Assembly: GCF_000372425.1 (NCBI RefSeq)
Contig: NZ_AQVD01000001.1
Coordinates: forward strand, 186,001-250,000
Origin: Streptococcus ferus DSM 20646
GTDB taxonomy: Bacteria > Bacillota > Bacilli > Lactobacillales > Streptococcaceae
Direction: 5' to 3'
Length of the DNA stretch: 64,000 nucleotides
The position numbers were made by a program, and so were the translations under genes. Numbering within the stretch: position 1 is the first letter of the stretch; the number at the start of each line of letters is the position of its first letter. The notes beneath the pieces are model-generated. The model was not told where the DNA came from and ran no database searches. It saw only the letters and a list, made by a program, of their open reading frames with translations. Shown here in pieces: positions 29,260 through 39,110 of the stretch.

Positions 29260-32200
29260 ATGAAACTACTTTATACAGGCATTAGCAATGATTTAACAGC
29301 TATTTTATCCGAGGAGGCCAGACAGTTTGCGGCAGCAGGGAAACGGGTTTTTTACATTGCTCCCAATTCGCTGTCTTTTGAAAAGGAGCAGAAGGTTTTG
29401 AGTCTGATTCCTGAAAGGGCCTCGTTTGCGATAACGATTACACGTTTTGCTCAGCTGGCAAGGTATTTTTCGTTTAGACAGGCTATTTCTAAAGAAAACA
29501 TTGACGATACTGGCTTGACGATGTTACTCTATCGTCTCTTATCCCAATTTTCAGAGAGGGACTTGAAAGCTTTTGGCAGGCTGAAGCAAGACCCTAATTT
29601 TGTTAAGCAGCTGCTGGATCTGTATAAAGAGCTAAAGACAGCTAATATGACCGCAGCCGATTTAAAGGATTTAGAGTCTCCAGAAAAAGCCGAAGACCTG
29701 CAGAAGATTTTTGCTAGTTTGGAAGACAATTTGCAGGCAGGTAATTATGACAACCAAAGCAAGCTGTCTTTTTTGGCGGATAAGTTGCAATCTGGTCAGC
29801 TGGATCAGGCATTACAAGATACCGTCTTCATCATTGATGGCTTCACCCGATTTTCAGCAGAAGAAGAACATTTAGTCACGCTTTTGAATAACCGCTGTGC
29901 CGATCTTGTCATTGGTACCTATGTCAGTCAAAAGGCTTACCAGTCCAATTTTTCAGCCGGTAATGTCTATCAGGCGGGGCTGGATTTTATACGGCATCTG
30001 GCGGCTAAGTTTCACGTTAAGCCGGAATTGAGAGAATCTGTTCAGAAAAGTCTGCCTGCTTTTGATAAGTTATCAAGGATATTTGAAGGCAATCATGATT
30101 TTAGACCTTCTGATCTGGTTCTGACAGAGGCTGATAAGCAGTACCTGACTATATGGGAGGTCATCAACCAAAAAGAAGAGGTCGAACAGGTTGCCAAAGC
30201 GATCCGTCAAAAGCTTTATGAGGGCCACCGTTATAAGGACATTTTGGTCTTGTTGGGGGATGTCGAAAGTTACAGGCTGCAGATTGGCAAGATTTTTGAT
30301 AAATATGAGATTCCCTATGACGTTGCCAGAGCTGAATCCATGAGTGCGCACCCTCTTGTTCATTTTATGGAGAGTCTTCGACGGATTAAGCGTTATAATT
30401 TCCGTCCGGATGATGTGATGAATCTCTTTAAGTCAGGTCTTTATGGACAGATCAGCCAGGACCAGTTGGACAAGTTTGAACAATATGTCATCTATGCGGA
30501 TATTAAGGGGCAGGCAAAATTTGCTCGAAACTTTACTCTGACAAAACAGGGGAAATTTGATCTTGCTGCACTCAATCAGTGGCGGGAGGCTCTGGTGACT
30601 CCGCTTCAAGAATTGACGGCGGTACGCAAGCAGCTAGGGAAAAATTTGCTGCAGAAATTGCTGCAGTTTTTTGAGAAGGTTTCTTTAACGGAGAATTTTA
30701 CCGTTTTGGCCAAGAGTGGCAGTGAGAATCAGCTTGAGCGACATGAGGAGGTCTGGAAAACTTTCAGTCATATTCTGGAGCAGTTCCATCAGATTTTCGG
30801 TGACCATAAAATGACTTTGGATGAGCTCTTGTCACTTCTTGGCAGCGGGATGATGGCTGCCCAATACCGGACGGTGCCTGCTGCGGTTGATGTGGTGGCA
30901 GTCAAATCTTATGATCTGGTTGAACCTCACAGCAAGCCTTTTGTTTTTGCTTTGGGTATGACCCAGTCTCATTTTCCAAAGATTGCTCAGAATAAGACCC
31001 TGATCTCTGACCAAGAACGCCTTAAAATCAATGAAGCAAAGGAAAAGACTGAAACGCATCGGCGTTTTGATGTCATCAGCAAAGAAAATCTTAAAAAGAA
31101 CCATTTTGCTGCTCTTTCCCTTTTTAATGCAGCCAGTCAGGAACTGGTTTTGAGCCTGCCGCAGATTCTAAACGAGTCTGAGGACAGCATGTCTTCTTAT
31201 CTGAAAGAACTTGTTCAAATGGGGGTTCCTCTTGTGGAAAAAGGCCGTCACCAAGAAGCCGCTGCCCCCGAAGATATCGGCAACTATAAGGCGCTGTTAT
31301 CACGCTTGGTGACCCTTAACCGTTCTGACATCACTCAAGAACTGTCCGAAAAGGAAGAAACGTTTTGGACAGCAGCGGTACGCTATCTGAGGCGAAAACT
31401 AGATAAAGAAGGCATCACGATTCCAACTATCAATGCTGGTTTGGTCAGCAAAAAGGTGAGCCAAGAGGTAATGGACAGCCGTTTTCCATCAACTGAACCA
31501 CTGAGATTGTCAGCTTCGGCGCTAGAGACGTTCTATAACAATCAGTACCTGTATTTTTTACGTTATGTTTTAGGTCTTCAGGAAGTGGAGACCGTTCGGC
31601 CAGATGCCAGAAATTACGGGACCTACCTGCACCGGGTCTTTGAGCTTTATGTTGGTGATAAGAGTCCGGACAGTTTTGATCAAAAGTTGGACAGGGCCAT
31701 TGCAAAAACCAAGAGTGAAGAAGCCTTTCGTCTGCTTTATGCGGACAACCAGGACAGTCGCTACGCTTTAGAGGTTTTAGATGATATTGCGCGTAGCACA
31801 GGAAGTTTATTGGCAGAGCTTAAGCAGGATCAGGTTAAGAGCCAGGAGGCACCCTTTGACTTTCTGCTTGATCAGGGCGTGAAGGTGACAGGCTTTATTG
31901 ATCGAATCGATTATCTGCCAGAAGCAGGTTTTGGTGTGGTAGACTATAAATCGGGCAAGCATACCTTTGATATCCGAAAATTTTATAATGGTCTAAATTC
32001 TCAGCTGCCAACTTATCTGGAGGCTCTTCATCATCTAAAGGACATGTCTGCAGCCCCGTTTTTTGGAGCCATGTATCTCCACATGCAGGAGCCTAAGCTG
32101 AAACTGTCTGAGGTTAATGATCTGGCCCAATTGGTTGAAAAAGCGCATAAAGAGCTGAGCTATAAAGGACTTTTCAGACAGGACAGTAAGGCAGTGCTGA

Positions 32201-32499
32201 CAGGCGGCAACTATCAGCTAACGAATTCACTCTATTCGGAGGATGAGCTGGCAGTTTTACTGGCTCATAATAAGGGCTTGTACAGGCAAGCCGCGCAGCA
32301 GATTCGCCAAGGGACGTTCCTCATCAATCCTTACAGTCAGGATGGCAGATCTGTCCAAGGGGAGCAGCTCAAGGCGATTACCGGTTTTGAAGCCGACCGG
32401 CACATGGCTTATGCCCGTCAGCTGATAGATACTCCCACCAAGAAGAAACGAGAAGCTTTCTTAGAATTAATGCAGGGAAAGGAGACGGACAATGCTTAA
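29260..32499 (+). CDS. rexB: ATP-dependent nuclease subunit RexB (AddB)
   Basis: Second subunit of the RexAB (AddAB) helicase-nuclease that resects double-strand breaks for recombination and degrades foreign linear DNA. 1079 residues. The C-terminal PD-(D/E)xK nuclease site is GVVDYKSGKH near residue 895, with QLPTYLEAL after it. Only one cysteine (near residue 210) occurs in the whole protein, so the four-cysteine iron-sulphur cluster of Bacillus AddB is absent. Start ATG 29260; an in-frame ATG at 29131 would add 43 residues and lies upstream of the promoter. Overlaps rexA by eight bases. Confidence 0.95.
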   Translation: MKLLYTGISNDLTAILSEEARQFAAAGKRVFYIAPNSLSFEKEQKVLSLIPERASFAITITRFAQLARYFSFRQAISKENIDDTGLTMLLYRLLSQFSERDLKAFGRLKQDPNFVKQLLDLYKELKTANMTAADLKDLESPEKAEDLQKIFASLEDNLQAGNYDNQSKLSFLADKLQSGQLDQALQDTVFIIDGFTRFSAEEEHLVTLLNNRCADLVIGTYVSQKAYQSNFSAGNVYQAGLDFIRHLAAKFHVKPELRESVQKSLPAFDKLSRIFEGNHDFRPSDLVLTEADKQYLTIWEVINQKEEVEQVAKAIRQKLYEGHRYKDILVLLGDVESYRLQIGKIFDKYEIPYDVARAESMSAHPLVHFMESLRRIKRYNFRPDDVMNLFKSGLYGQISQDQLDKFEQYVIYADIKGQAKFARNFTLTKQGKFDLAALNQWREALVTPLQELTAVRKQLGKNLLQKLLQFFEKVSLTENFTVLAKSGSENQLERHEEVWKTFSHILEQFHQIFGDHKMTLDELLSLLGSGMMAAQYRTVPAAVDVVAVKSYDLVEPHSKPFVFALGMTQSHFPKIAQNKTLISDQERLKINEAKEKTETHRRFDVISKENLKKNHFAALSLFNAASQELVLSLPQILNESEDSMSSYLKELVQMGVPLVEKGRHQEAAAPEDIGNYKALLSRLVTLNRSDITQELSEKEETFWTAAVRYLRRKLDKEGITIPTINAGLVSKKVSQEVMDSRFPSTEPLRLSASALETFYNNQYLYFLRYVLGLQEVETVRPDARNYGTYLHRVFELYVGDKSPDSFDQKLDRAIAKTKSEEAFRLLYADNQDSRYALEVLDDIARSTGSLLAELKQDQVKSQEAPFDFLLDQGVKVTGFIDRIDYLPEAGFGVVDYKSGKHTFDIRKFYNGLNSQLPTYLEALHHLKDMSAAPFFGAMYLHMQEPKLKLSEVNDLAQLVEKAHKELSYKGLFRQDSKAVLTGGNYQLTNSLYSEDELAVLLAHNKGLYRQAAQQIRQGTFLINPYSQDGRSVQGEQLKAITGFEADRHMAYARQLIDTPTKKKREAFLELMQGKETDNA

Positions 32500-35400
32500 G
32501 AAAGAGTTTTTAACAGCTGACCAGATCTCAGCCTTGCAGGAAAAAGAACTTGCTTCGGATAAAAAACAAAAGCGGACAGCTGAGCAGATTGAAGCTATTT
32601 ATGCTAACGGAACCAATATTTTGGTTTCTGCTTCTGCCGGTTCGGGCAAGACTTTTGTTATGGTGGAGCGGATTATTGACCAGATTCTAAGAGGTGTTAG
32701 TGTGAACCAGCTCTTTATTTCGACCTTTACGGTAAAGGCGGCTGGAGAGCTCAAAGAGCGTCTGGAAAAGAAAATCAGACAGGCTCAGGACAATACAGCT
32801 GATCCAGAAGTCAAACAGTTTTTGACGCAGCAGTTGGTCGATCTCCAAACTGCTGATATAGGAACCATGGATGCTTTCACCCAGAAGTTGGTTAACCAGT
32901 ATGGCTATACGCTTGGGATTTCTCCAAACTTTCGAATTTTGCAGGATGAGAGCGAGCAAATGCTTATCAAGAATGAGGTGTTTGCGGATTTGTTTGCCGA
33001 CTATATGAAGCGTCCGCAGACGGATATGTTTAAGCAGCTAGTAAAGAATTTTGCTGGCAGCCGTAAGGACAATATTCCCTTTAAGCAGATTGTTTATAGC
33101 ATTTATAACTTTAGTCAGGCTACCGACAGCCCTGAAAGGTGGTTGCGGGAAAACTTTCTTAAAGGCGCAAAAACGTTTACAGACTTTTCGGCCCTTCCAG
33201 AACAGGAAATCAAAGATTTGTTGACCAGTATGGAGCAGACGGCAGAAAGCTTGAGAGACCTGACGGAGCTGGAAGACTATAAGCAAGTCACAAAGAAGGG
33301 AGAAAAAACAGCAACCTATAAGAAGCATCTCGTTTTAATCGAGAAACTTGATGAATGGTCTTCAAACTTTTCTAGCCTTTATGGCCGCCAAGGCGTGGGG
33401 CGGCTGGCTCAAGACTTGGTAGGTTTATTGCCATCGGGTTCTGATGTTACCGTGGCTGGGGTGAAATACCCTGTCTTTAAGGGGTTACATGGACGGCTTG
33501 CTGGATTCAAGCATTTGGAAACCATCTTGAAATACCAAGCACAAAGCCTTCCGCTTTTAGAAATCTTGCAGGAATTCGTCCTTGATTTTTCAGAACAATA
33601 CCTGCAAGCCAAAAAAGAAGAAAATTCTTTTGAGTTTTCGGATATTGCACATTTTGCCATTGACATCCTGGAAAAAAATGACACTATTCGGCAGCTCTAC
33701 CAGCTCAAATATCATGAAATTATGGTCGATGAATATCAGGACAACAGTCACACGCAGGAGAAGATGCTGGAACTTTTGTCGAATGGGCACAATCGCTTCA
33801 TGGTGGGAGATATCAAGCAGTCTATCTATCGTTTTCGACAAGCAGATCCTGAAATCTTCAACCAGAAGTTCAAGACCTATCAAGCACATCCAGAAGAAGG
33901 AAAACTGATTCTGCTCAAAGAAAATTTCCGCAGCCAGTCGGAAGTTTTAGACACGACGAATTGTATTTTCAGCCACCTGATGGATGAAAATGTCGGGGAG
34001 ATCCGCTACGATGATACGCATCAGCTGGTTGCTGGAAGTGCTGGTCAAAAGGAGGGGCATCCAGAAAATGAGACCGAGCTTCTTCTCTATGATATGGATA
34101 GTGCTCAGGACGATCTTGCAGGCGAGGAAGCAGATACCATCAGTCCTGGAGAAGTTAAGCTGGTTGCCAAAGAGATTATCCGCCTCCACAATGACGAGAA
34201 GGTCAAGTTTGAGGAGATGACCCTGTTGGTCTCTTCAAGAACACGAAATGACAATATCCTAAAGACTTTTGAGAACTACGGGATTCCACTGGTGGCAGAT
34301 GACGGCGAGCAAAATTACCTTAAATCTCTGGAAGTGATGGTTATGCTGGACACTTTGAGAGCACTTGACAATCCTCTCAATGACTATGCCTTGGTTGCTC
34401 TTCTGCGTTCGCCGATGTTCTCCTTTGATGAGGATGATCTGGCTAGACTTTCCCTGCAGGAATCAGAAGAAAGTTCCAAGCAGAATCTCTATGAAAAAAT
34501 GCAGAACGTCAGCAATCACCAAGGTCGCCACGGAGAATTGGTCACAGAAGCTCTAAGGGTCAAGCTAGACAGTTTCTTTGAGACCTTTTTGGCTTGGCGG
34601 GCTTTTGCCAAGTTACATTCTCTGCATGACTTGATTTGGAAAATTTACAATGACCGGTTCTACTATGACTATGTCGGCAGCCTGCCAAAGGCGGCGCAAA
34701 GACAGGCCAACCTCTATGCCCTTGCCCTACGTGCCAATCAATTTGAGCAGACAGGCTTTAAAGGCCTTGCCCGTTTTATTGGGATGATTGACAAGGTCTT
34801 GGAAAATGAGAAGGATCTGGCAGCCGTTGAAGTTGCCCTTCCTAAAAATGCGGTCAGCTTGATGACCATTCACAAAAGCAAGGGTCTTGAGTTCAAGTAC
34901 GTCTTTGTCCTCAATCTGGATAAGAGATTTAGCGCTGTTGACATCAATTCATCGGTCATCCTATCCCGTCAGAACGGGATAGGTATCAAGTATCTGGCGG
35001 ATATGAAAGAGGAATTGGGTGAACAGAAACTGCCGAGCCTTAAGGTCAGCATGGACACACTCCCTTACCAAATCAATAAGCGAGAACTGAGACTGGCGAC
35101 GCTGTCAGAACAGATGCGCCTGCTCTATGTGGCTATGACAAGAGCAGAAACAAAATTGTATCTGGTGGGTAAAGGCAGTCAGGAAAAATTGACCGATAAG
35201 TATGATGGCAAGTCTGAAAATCACCGTTTGCCAGTTGCTAGCCGAGAAAGCTTTATGACCTTCCAAGACTGGTTTCTGGCTATACAAGAGGCTTACAAGA
35301 CGGAAAATCTTCATTTTAAAAGCCGTTATGTGACGGATCAGGACCTGACCGAAGAAAAGATAGGGACTATTGAAACCCAGAGCAGGTTTGCGCCCGATAA

Positions 35401-36133
35401 TCTCAAAGATAACCGTCAGTCTGAGGATATTGCACAAGCTCTAGATATGCTGGAGGCGGTCGAAAAGATCAATCAGAAATACCAAGCAGCGATTGAACTG
35501 CCAACCCTGAGAACGCCAAGCCAGCTAAAACGGCCCAAAGTTTCTGAGGGTGAGGGCGAACAGCTTGCCTTAATCGGCAGTCAAGAAAAGAAAGCGACTG
35601 CTGACACCATCTCCTTTGCCCTGCCTGATTTTGGTAAGACAACCAGCATTAGCCCAACTGATTTGGGTTCAGCCCTGCATGAATTGATGCAGAAGATTGA
35701 CCTAAGTCGGCCGATCAGTCGCAGCCATTTGGCAGAAACACTGACGTCTTTGCCACAGGAGGCGGCGGTTAAAAAGCAGATTGATTTGCATAAGGTTCAG
35801 CAGTTCTTTCAGACACCGCTCGGTCAGGAAATATTGGCTCATAAGGACAGAGTCCATCGTGAAGCCCCTTTTGCCATGCTTAAGAAAGATGAAGCCAGCG
35901 GTGAAGATTTTGTGATTAGAGGGATTATTGACGGCTATATTCTGTACGAGGATCGGATTGTCCTTTTTGACTACAAAACAGATCGATACCAAAATCACAC
36001 CCAGCTCAGAGAGCGTTATCAGGAGCAGATGGCTCTTTATCAGGAAGCTCTGAGTCAGGCTTATGGGATCCGTCAGGTGGATTGTTATTTGATTCTTTTT
36101 GGAGGTCAGGACTTGGAGGTGATTCGCTTATGA
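32492..36133 (+). CDS. rexA: ATP-dependent helicase/nuclease subunit RexA (AddA)
   Basis: Motor subunit of RexAB, 1213 residues. UvrD/Rep-type SF1 helicase: Walker A SASAGSGKTFVMVERI near residue 46, motif II VDEYQDNSH near 413, motif SLMTIHKSKGLEFKYVFV near 790, and motif VI LLYVAMTRAETKLYLVG near 875. The C-terminal RecB-like nuclease site is IVLFDYKTDRY near 1155. All catalytic residues look intact, so with rexB the complex should be active. Overlaps rexB by eight bases and the next gene by ATGA. Confidence 0.96.
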   Translation: MLKKEFLTADQISALQEKELASDKKQKRTAEQIEAIYANGTNILVSASAGSGKTFVMVERIIDQILRGVSVNQLFISTFTVKAAGELKERLEKKIRQAQDNTADPEVKQFLTQQLVDLQTADIGTMDAFTQKLVNQYGYTLGISPNFRILQDESEQMLIKNEVFADLFADYMKRPQTDMFKQLVKNFAGSRKDNIPFKQIVYSIYNFSQATDSPERWLRENFLKGAKTFTDFSALPEQEIKDLLTSMEQTAESLRDLTELEDYKQVTKKGEKTATYKKHLVLIEKLDEWSSNFSSLYGRQGVGRLAQDLVGLLPSGSDVTVAGVKYPVFKGLHGRLAGFKHLETILKYQAQSLPLLEILQEFVLDFSEQYLQAKKEENSFEFSDIAHFAIDILEKNDTIRQLYQLKYHEIMVDEYQDNSHTQEKMLELLSNGHNRFMVGDIKQSIYRFRQADPEIFNQKFKTYQAHPEEGKLILLKENFRSQSEVLDTTNCIFSHLMDENVGEIRYDDTHQLVAGSAGQKEGHPENETELLLYDMDSAQDDLAGEEADTISPGEVKLVAKEIIRLHNDEKVKFEEMTLLVSSRTRNDNILKTFENYGIPLVADDGEQNYLKSLEVMVMLDTLRALDNPLNDYALVALLRSPMFSFDEDDLARLSLQESEESSKQNLYEKMQNVSNHQGRHGELVTEALRVKLDSFFETFLAWRAFAKLHSLHDLIWKIYNDRFYYDYVGSLPKAAQRQANLYALALRANQFEQTGFKGLARFIGMIDKVLENEKDLAAVEVALPKNAVSLMTIHKSKGLEFKYVFVLNLDKRFSAVDINSSVILSRQNGIGIKYLADMKEELGEQKLPSLKVSMDTLPYQINKRELRLATLSEQMRLLYVAMTRAETKLYLVGKGSQEKLTDKYDGKSENHRLPVASRESFMTFQDWFLAIQEAYKTENLHFKSRYVTDQDLTEEKIGTIETQSRFAPDNLKDNRQSEDIAQALDMLEAVEKINQKYQAAIELPTLRTPSQLKRPKVSEGEGEQLALIGSQEKKATADTISFALPDFGKTTSISPTDLGSALHELMQKIDLSRPISRSHLAETLTSLPQEAAVKKQIDLHKVQQFFQTPLGQEILAHKDRVHREAPFAMLKKDEASGEDFVIRGIIDGYILYEDRIVLFDYKTDRYQNHTQLRERYQEQMALYQEALSQAYGIRQVDCYLILFGGQDLEVIRL

Positions 36134-36792
36134 CCCTTAAAGCTATTTTAGAAGATATGCAAGCCAATCAAAGTCCCAGTGTTTTGAAACGCTATAAAAA
36201 GGCAGGGGAAAATCAGCCCTATATTGGTTTGATGATGGGCACAATCAATAAACTGGCAAAAAAGTATGCTCAGTCACCGGATTTGGCTCTGCCGCTTTGG
36301 CAGACAGGGATTCTAGATGCCCAGTTACTAGCGATTCAGCTCTTCAAACCCCAAGAATTGACAAAAGAAGAAGCGATCCAGCTTTTGGATGACCGTCTAT
36401 CCTTGCAGGTCTTGGATAAGCTGGCGGATCGCGTGTTGGCGAAAACAGTTTATGCCAATCAGCTAAAAGAGGACTTGTTTAAAACTGATTCTTTAGTCTT
36501 GCAGCGCTTGGGCTGGCGTCTTCAGACAGCGGCAGTCGCTCAAAAAAATCTAACGTCATCTGAGATTGAGGAACTGATTGCTCAGATAGAAAGGGAACTC
36601 AAGGCCAGTCCCGAGATCCTTAAATGGGTCATGAATCAATGCTTAGTAGAAGTGGCTGTTCGCTATGATGATTATCGTCAGGCCATCATCGGCATGACTG
36701 AAGAACTGGCTGTTTATAAGGACATGAAGGTGGCCAAAGGCTGTACTTCCGCATATGCCCCTGACTGGATAGCTGCTCGCGTAAAAAAGTAG
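36130..36792 (+). CDS. AlkD-like DNA alkylation repair protein
   Basis: 220 residues, HEAT-repeat DNA glycosylase family (DNA_alkylation_repair). Matches include LPLWQTGILDAQLLAIQLF and the C-terminal LKWVMNQCLVEVAVRYDDYR. Family members remove bulky or cationic N3/N7-alkyl purines without base flipping. It begins in an ATGA overlap with rexA, so it is translated with the recombination enzymes. I chose ATG 36130; an earlier in-frame start at 36082 overlaps rexA by 52 bases and has no ribosome site. Activity on DNA is inferred from the family. Confidence 0.82.
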   Translation: MTLKAILEDMQANQSPSVLKRYKKAGENQPYIGLMMGTINKLAKKYAQSPDLALPLWQTGILDAQLLAIQLFKPQELTKEEAIQLLDDRLSLQVLDKLADRVLAKTVYANQLKEDLFKTDSLVLQRLGWRLQTAAVAQKNLTSSEIEELIAQIERELKASPEILKWVMNQCLVEVAVRYDDYRQAIIGMTEELAVYKDMKVAKGCTSAYAPDWIAARVKK

Positions 36793-36863
36793 CCGTTGCC
36801 GCAACGGTTTGGAAGAAAATGAGCCTCTGTCCAGACTAAGGAGACAAGGGAATTAACAAAGAA

Positions 36864-36924
36864 GAGATTGGGACAAATTGGTCAACTGTCATAAAATGTG
36901 ATTTCGATGTTGCTGTCCCATCTC
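36864..36924. repeat. Small intergenic element with imperfect inverted ends
   Basis: Bounded by GAGATTGGGACA (36864-36875) and TGTCCCATCTC (36914-36924), which are inverted copies apart from one extra T. The start GGGACA...GGTC and the later GATTTCG resemble the repeat at 44510, so it is probably a diverged copy of the same streptococcal intergenic repeat. The rest of 36793-37084 holds no gene that I can support. Confidence 0.45.
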
Positions 36925-37018
36925 CCCACAGTAGATTAGGATGGTCGCTATCACTTGCGTAGCAAGGGACAAAGGCTTCCAATAAACCACAGCATCAGCC
37001 ATTGATGTCGCATACATT

Positions 37019-37053
37019 AAAAGAGTTTGGGATAAAAGTCCCAAACTCTTTTT
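37019..37053. terminator. Bidirectional terminator between alkD and SGNH gene
   Basis: 14-pair stem AAAAGAGTTTGGGA / TCCCAAACTCTTTT, loop TAAAAG. A related stem with the same AAAGAGTTTGG core recurs at 44887. Confidence 0.88.
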
Positions 37054-37084
37054 GCGGTATTGAGAAGTATTTCATTGCGCCCCT

Positions 37085-37768
37085 TTAGCTGTCGGCTTTG
37101 ATGGTCTGGTAGACCAGTTGAGCGATAGCTTTATTGCCATGCTTATTAGGATGAACACCGTCAGCAAACCAGTCAGGGTGATTTTGGGTTAAGGCATAGA
37201 GGTCAATGACCTGACAGCCCATTTTTTTGGCTAGCTGAGGAATGATGTGCCGAATTTCTTCTTTAATCACACGATTATTGGGGCGCGTGACAGTTGCTTG
37301 GCTGATAAAGCACCTTGGCGGAATCATAAGGATGATTTTGGGATGACTGGACATTTGCTGATAGCGACGAATAGCTTTTTGATAATCAGTTTGATATTGG
37401 TCGGCATTCCAGTTCACCTTTTTTGAGTCGTTGGTGCCAAGCATAATCAGGACGATGTTGGCCTGGCTCTTAAGTGAATTTGCCGCAGCTTTTTCCTTGA
37501 AATAGGGGAAATTGGCTGTGGACAGCATGGTTCGGCCACTCAGGCCATAGTTAATGACGTCATAACGACTGCCCAGCTTTTTGGCTAAAAGGGCGGGATA
37601 AGATAGGGTTTTGCGGTTTCTGCCAACGCCCAAACCGTAGGTGATACTGTCCCCGACGGCAGCAATGGTTATTTTTTCACTGCTGTTTACCCTTGTTTTG
37701 GGCAGGATAAAAAGGAAAGCTCCTAAACACAGGATTAACAGAAAGAGGAAGCCGAGTTTTTTAGTCAT
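37085..37768 (-). CDS. SGNH/GDSL-type lipase/esterase, membrane anchored
   Basis: 227 residues. N-terminal membrane helix (about 5-23), then an SGNH hydrolase domain: block I VGDSITYGLG (catalytic Ser near 42), block II Gly in NYGLSGRTM, block III GTND near 113, and block V DGVHPNKHGN with catalytic Asp/His near 206-209. It faces outside the cell, so wall sugars, teichoic acids or acylated substrates are possible; the sequence does not say which. Monocistronic on the minus strand. Confidence 0.88.
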   Translation of the reverse strand: MTKKLGFLFLLILCLGAFLFILPKTRVNSSEKITIAAVGDSITYGLGVGRNRKTLSYPALLAKKLGSRYDVINYGLSGRTMLSTANFPYFKEKAAANSLKSQANIVLIMLGTNDSKKVNWNADQYQTDYQKAIRRYQQMSSHPKIILMIPPRCFISQATVTRPNNRVIKEEIRHIIPQLAKKMGCQVIDLYALTQNHPDWFADGVHPNKHGNKAIAQLVYQTIKADS

Positions 37769-37821
37769 TGTCGCGTTATCAGGTACTTTCTTTAGTTTCT
37801 TTCCCCATTATAAAGGATTTC

Positions 37822-37866
37822 TCGGAAAAAAGAAAACGTCTCCCAGAAATTTCCGGAAAGACGTTT
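37822..37866 (-). terminator. Terminator of the MetE-like gene
   Basis: On the minus strand: stem AAACGTCT / AGACGTTT closed over an inner near-palindrome (CCGGAAATTTCTGG), followed by a T-rich run (TCTTTTTTCC). It lies within the region upstream of the SGNH gene. Confidence 0.82.
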
Positions 37867-37882
37867 GACTGATTAACTGGGT

Positions 37883-39028
37883 TTAAGCCCAAAACTTTTC
37901 AGCGATATCTTGGCCTTGTTTGATTTTAGCCCATTGTTGCGGAATAGCCAACTCATTTCCTGAGTCACAAGAAGCAAAGCCACACTGGTGAGAAAGCAAG
38001 AGACGGTCTTTTGGAATGATTTTGCTGGCTTCTTCCAGAAGCGTGTAAATCCGCTCTTCATCATCCAAGTCAGTTGTTTTACTTGAAAGAAGTCCCAGAA
38101 CAACTTCAGCATCTTTATCTTTCAACGTTTCCAAGGCTTTCAAATCACCGGCGCGCTCATCATCCCATTCAAGGAAGAAGCGATCATAATGCTGATCACC
38201 AAGGAATTTCTTAGCGATAGCTTCATAGGTACCACCAGAAGCATGGCGACTTTCGTAATTGCCGCGGCAGTTGTGAGTCCAAACCTTGAGACCCAATTCA
38301 TGACCGTAGTCTACCACTTCATTATTGATTTTGACAAATTCGTCAGCCAAATCAGCCAGTCCTGCATTCCCCTCAGCGAAGAAACTGTTTGGATTGCTTT
38401 CGTCAAAGAGCTCCCAAAGGCAGTCATCAAACTGGATAATCTCACCGCCGGCTTCCTTGTACTCGTCCAAGAATTCCTTGTAAGCCTTGATAAGACCAGC
38501 TTTCAATTCCTCATTAGTTTTATAAACTTGATTTTCGCCAGCCAATCCGTCAAAAATAGCCAGCTCGGTATAAGCATGCGCAGGTCCCCAGACAGTCAGT
38601 TTGGTATCAGTACCTTTGGCTTCTTCTTTCAAGAACTTATAAATGTCTAAGAAATGATGGTTTTTGCCGGAAAGTGGCTCGGTAATACGGATGCCGATGT
38701 CTTTGCGGGTTTCGTAAGTACCGCCGTCGTGGTCTTTAAAGGTATAACCATGGTCAGCAATATAGCGCTCAATTCCTTTAAGTCCCCAGACAAAGTCCAA
38801 ATGCCACATGGATTTGGAGTATTCACCGTCGGTTAAAATATCAATCCCGTTTGCTTTTTGATCGGCAATGACTTGCTTGATATCGGCAGTTTCAGTCTCT
38901 TTATAGCCTGGGAAGTCCTTGTAGAAAGGGTAGGTAATGTCGTCACGATGTTCGATTTGCGTCTTATAGTCGCGCAGGTCAGCTGGACGCAAGAGTGATC
39001 CAACCAGTTGGAACTTAGATTTAGTCAT
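37883..39028 (-). CDS. Cobalamin-independent methionine synthase-like protein (YxjG/YxjH type)
   Basis: 381 residues, only the C-terminal TIM-barrel half of MetE. Zinc ligands are recognisable: His and Cys in WTHNCRGNY (near residue 240), Glu in FLEWDDERAGD, and Cys in SHQCGFASCDSG (near 350). Likely a methyltransferase that makes methionine from homocysteine with an undefined methyl donor. A perfect methionine box lies upstream. I start at 39028 with AGGA nine bases ahead; an ATG at 39043 has no ribosome site. Single gene on the minus strand, with its own terminator. Confidence 0.87.
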   Translation of the reverse strand: MTKSKFQLVGSLLRPADLRDYKTQIEHRDDITYPFYKDFPGYKETETADIKQVIADQKANGIDILTDGEYSKSMWHLDFVWGLKGIERYIADHGYTFKDHDGGTYETRKDIGIRITEPLSGKNHHFLDIYKFLKEEAKGTDTKLTVWGPAHAYTELAIFDGLAGENQVYKTNEELKAGLIKAYKEFLDEYKEAGGEIIQFDDCLWELFDESNPNSFFAEGNAGLADLADEFVKINNEVVDYGHELGLKVWTHNCRGNYESRHASGGTYEAIAKKFLGDQHYDRFFLEWDDERAGDLKALETLKDKDAEVVLGLLSSKTTDLDDEERIYTLLEEASKIIPKDRLLLSHQCGFASCDSGNELAIPQQWAKIKQGQDIAEKFWA

Positions 39029-39059
39029 TAGTGATATCCTCATTTCATTTAATGCTCCT

Positions 39060-39088
39060 ATTGTATCCCAGTCTGGCCTGTTTGAAAA
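39060..39088 (-). promoter_or_regulatory. Promoter of the MetE-like gene
   Basis: On the minus strand: TTTTCA (39083-39088), 17 bases, TACAAT (39060-39065). Predicted transcription start is about 39053. Confidence 0.65.
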
Positions 39089-39110
39089 ATAGTTATTTTC
39101 TTAAAAGACA

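Noticed and set aside
36793..36815. Hairpin CCGTTGC/GCAACGG after alkD as a terminator
   Set aside because: No T run; the proper terminator is at 37019-37053.
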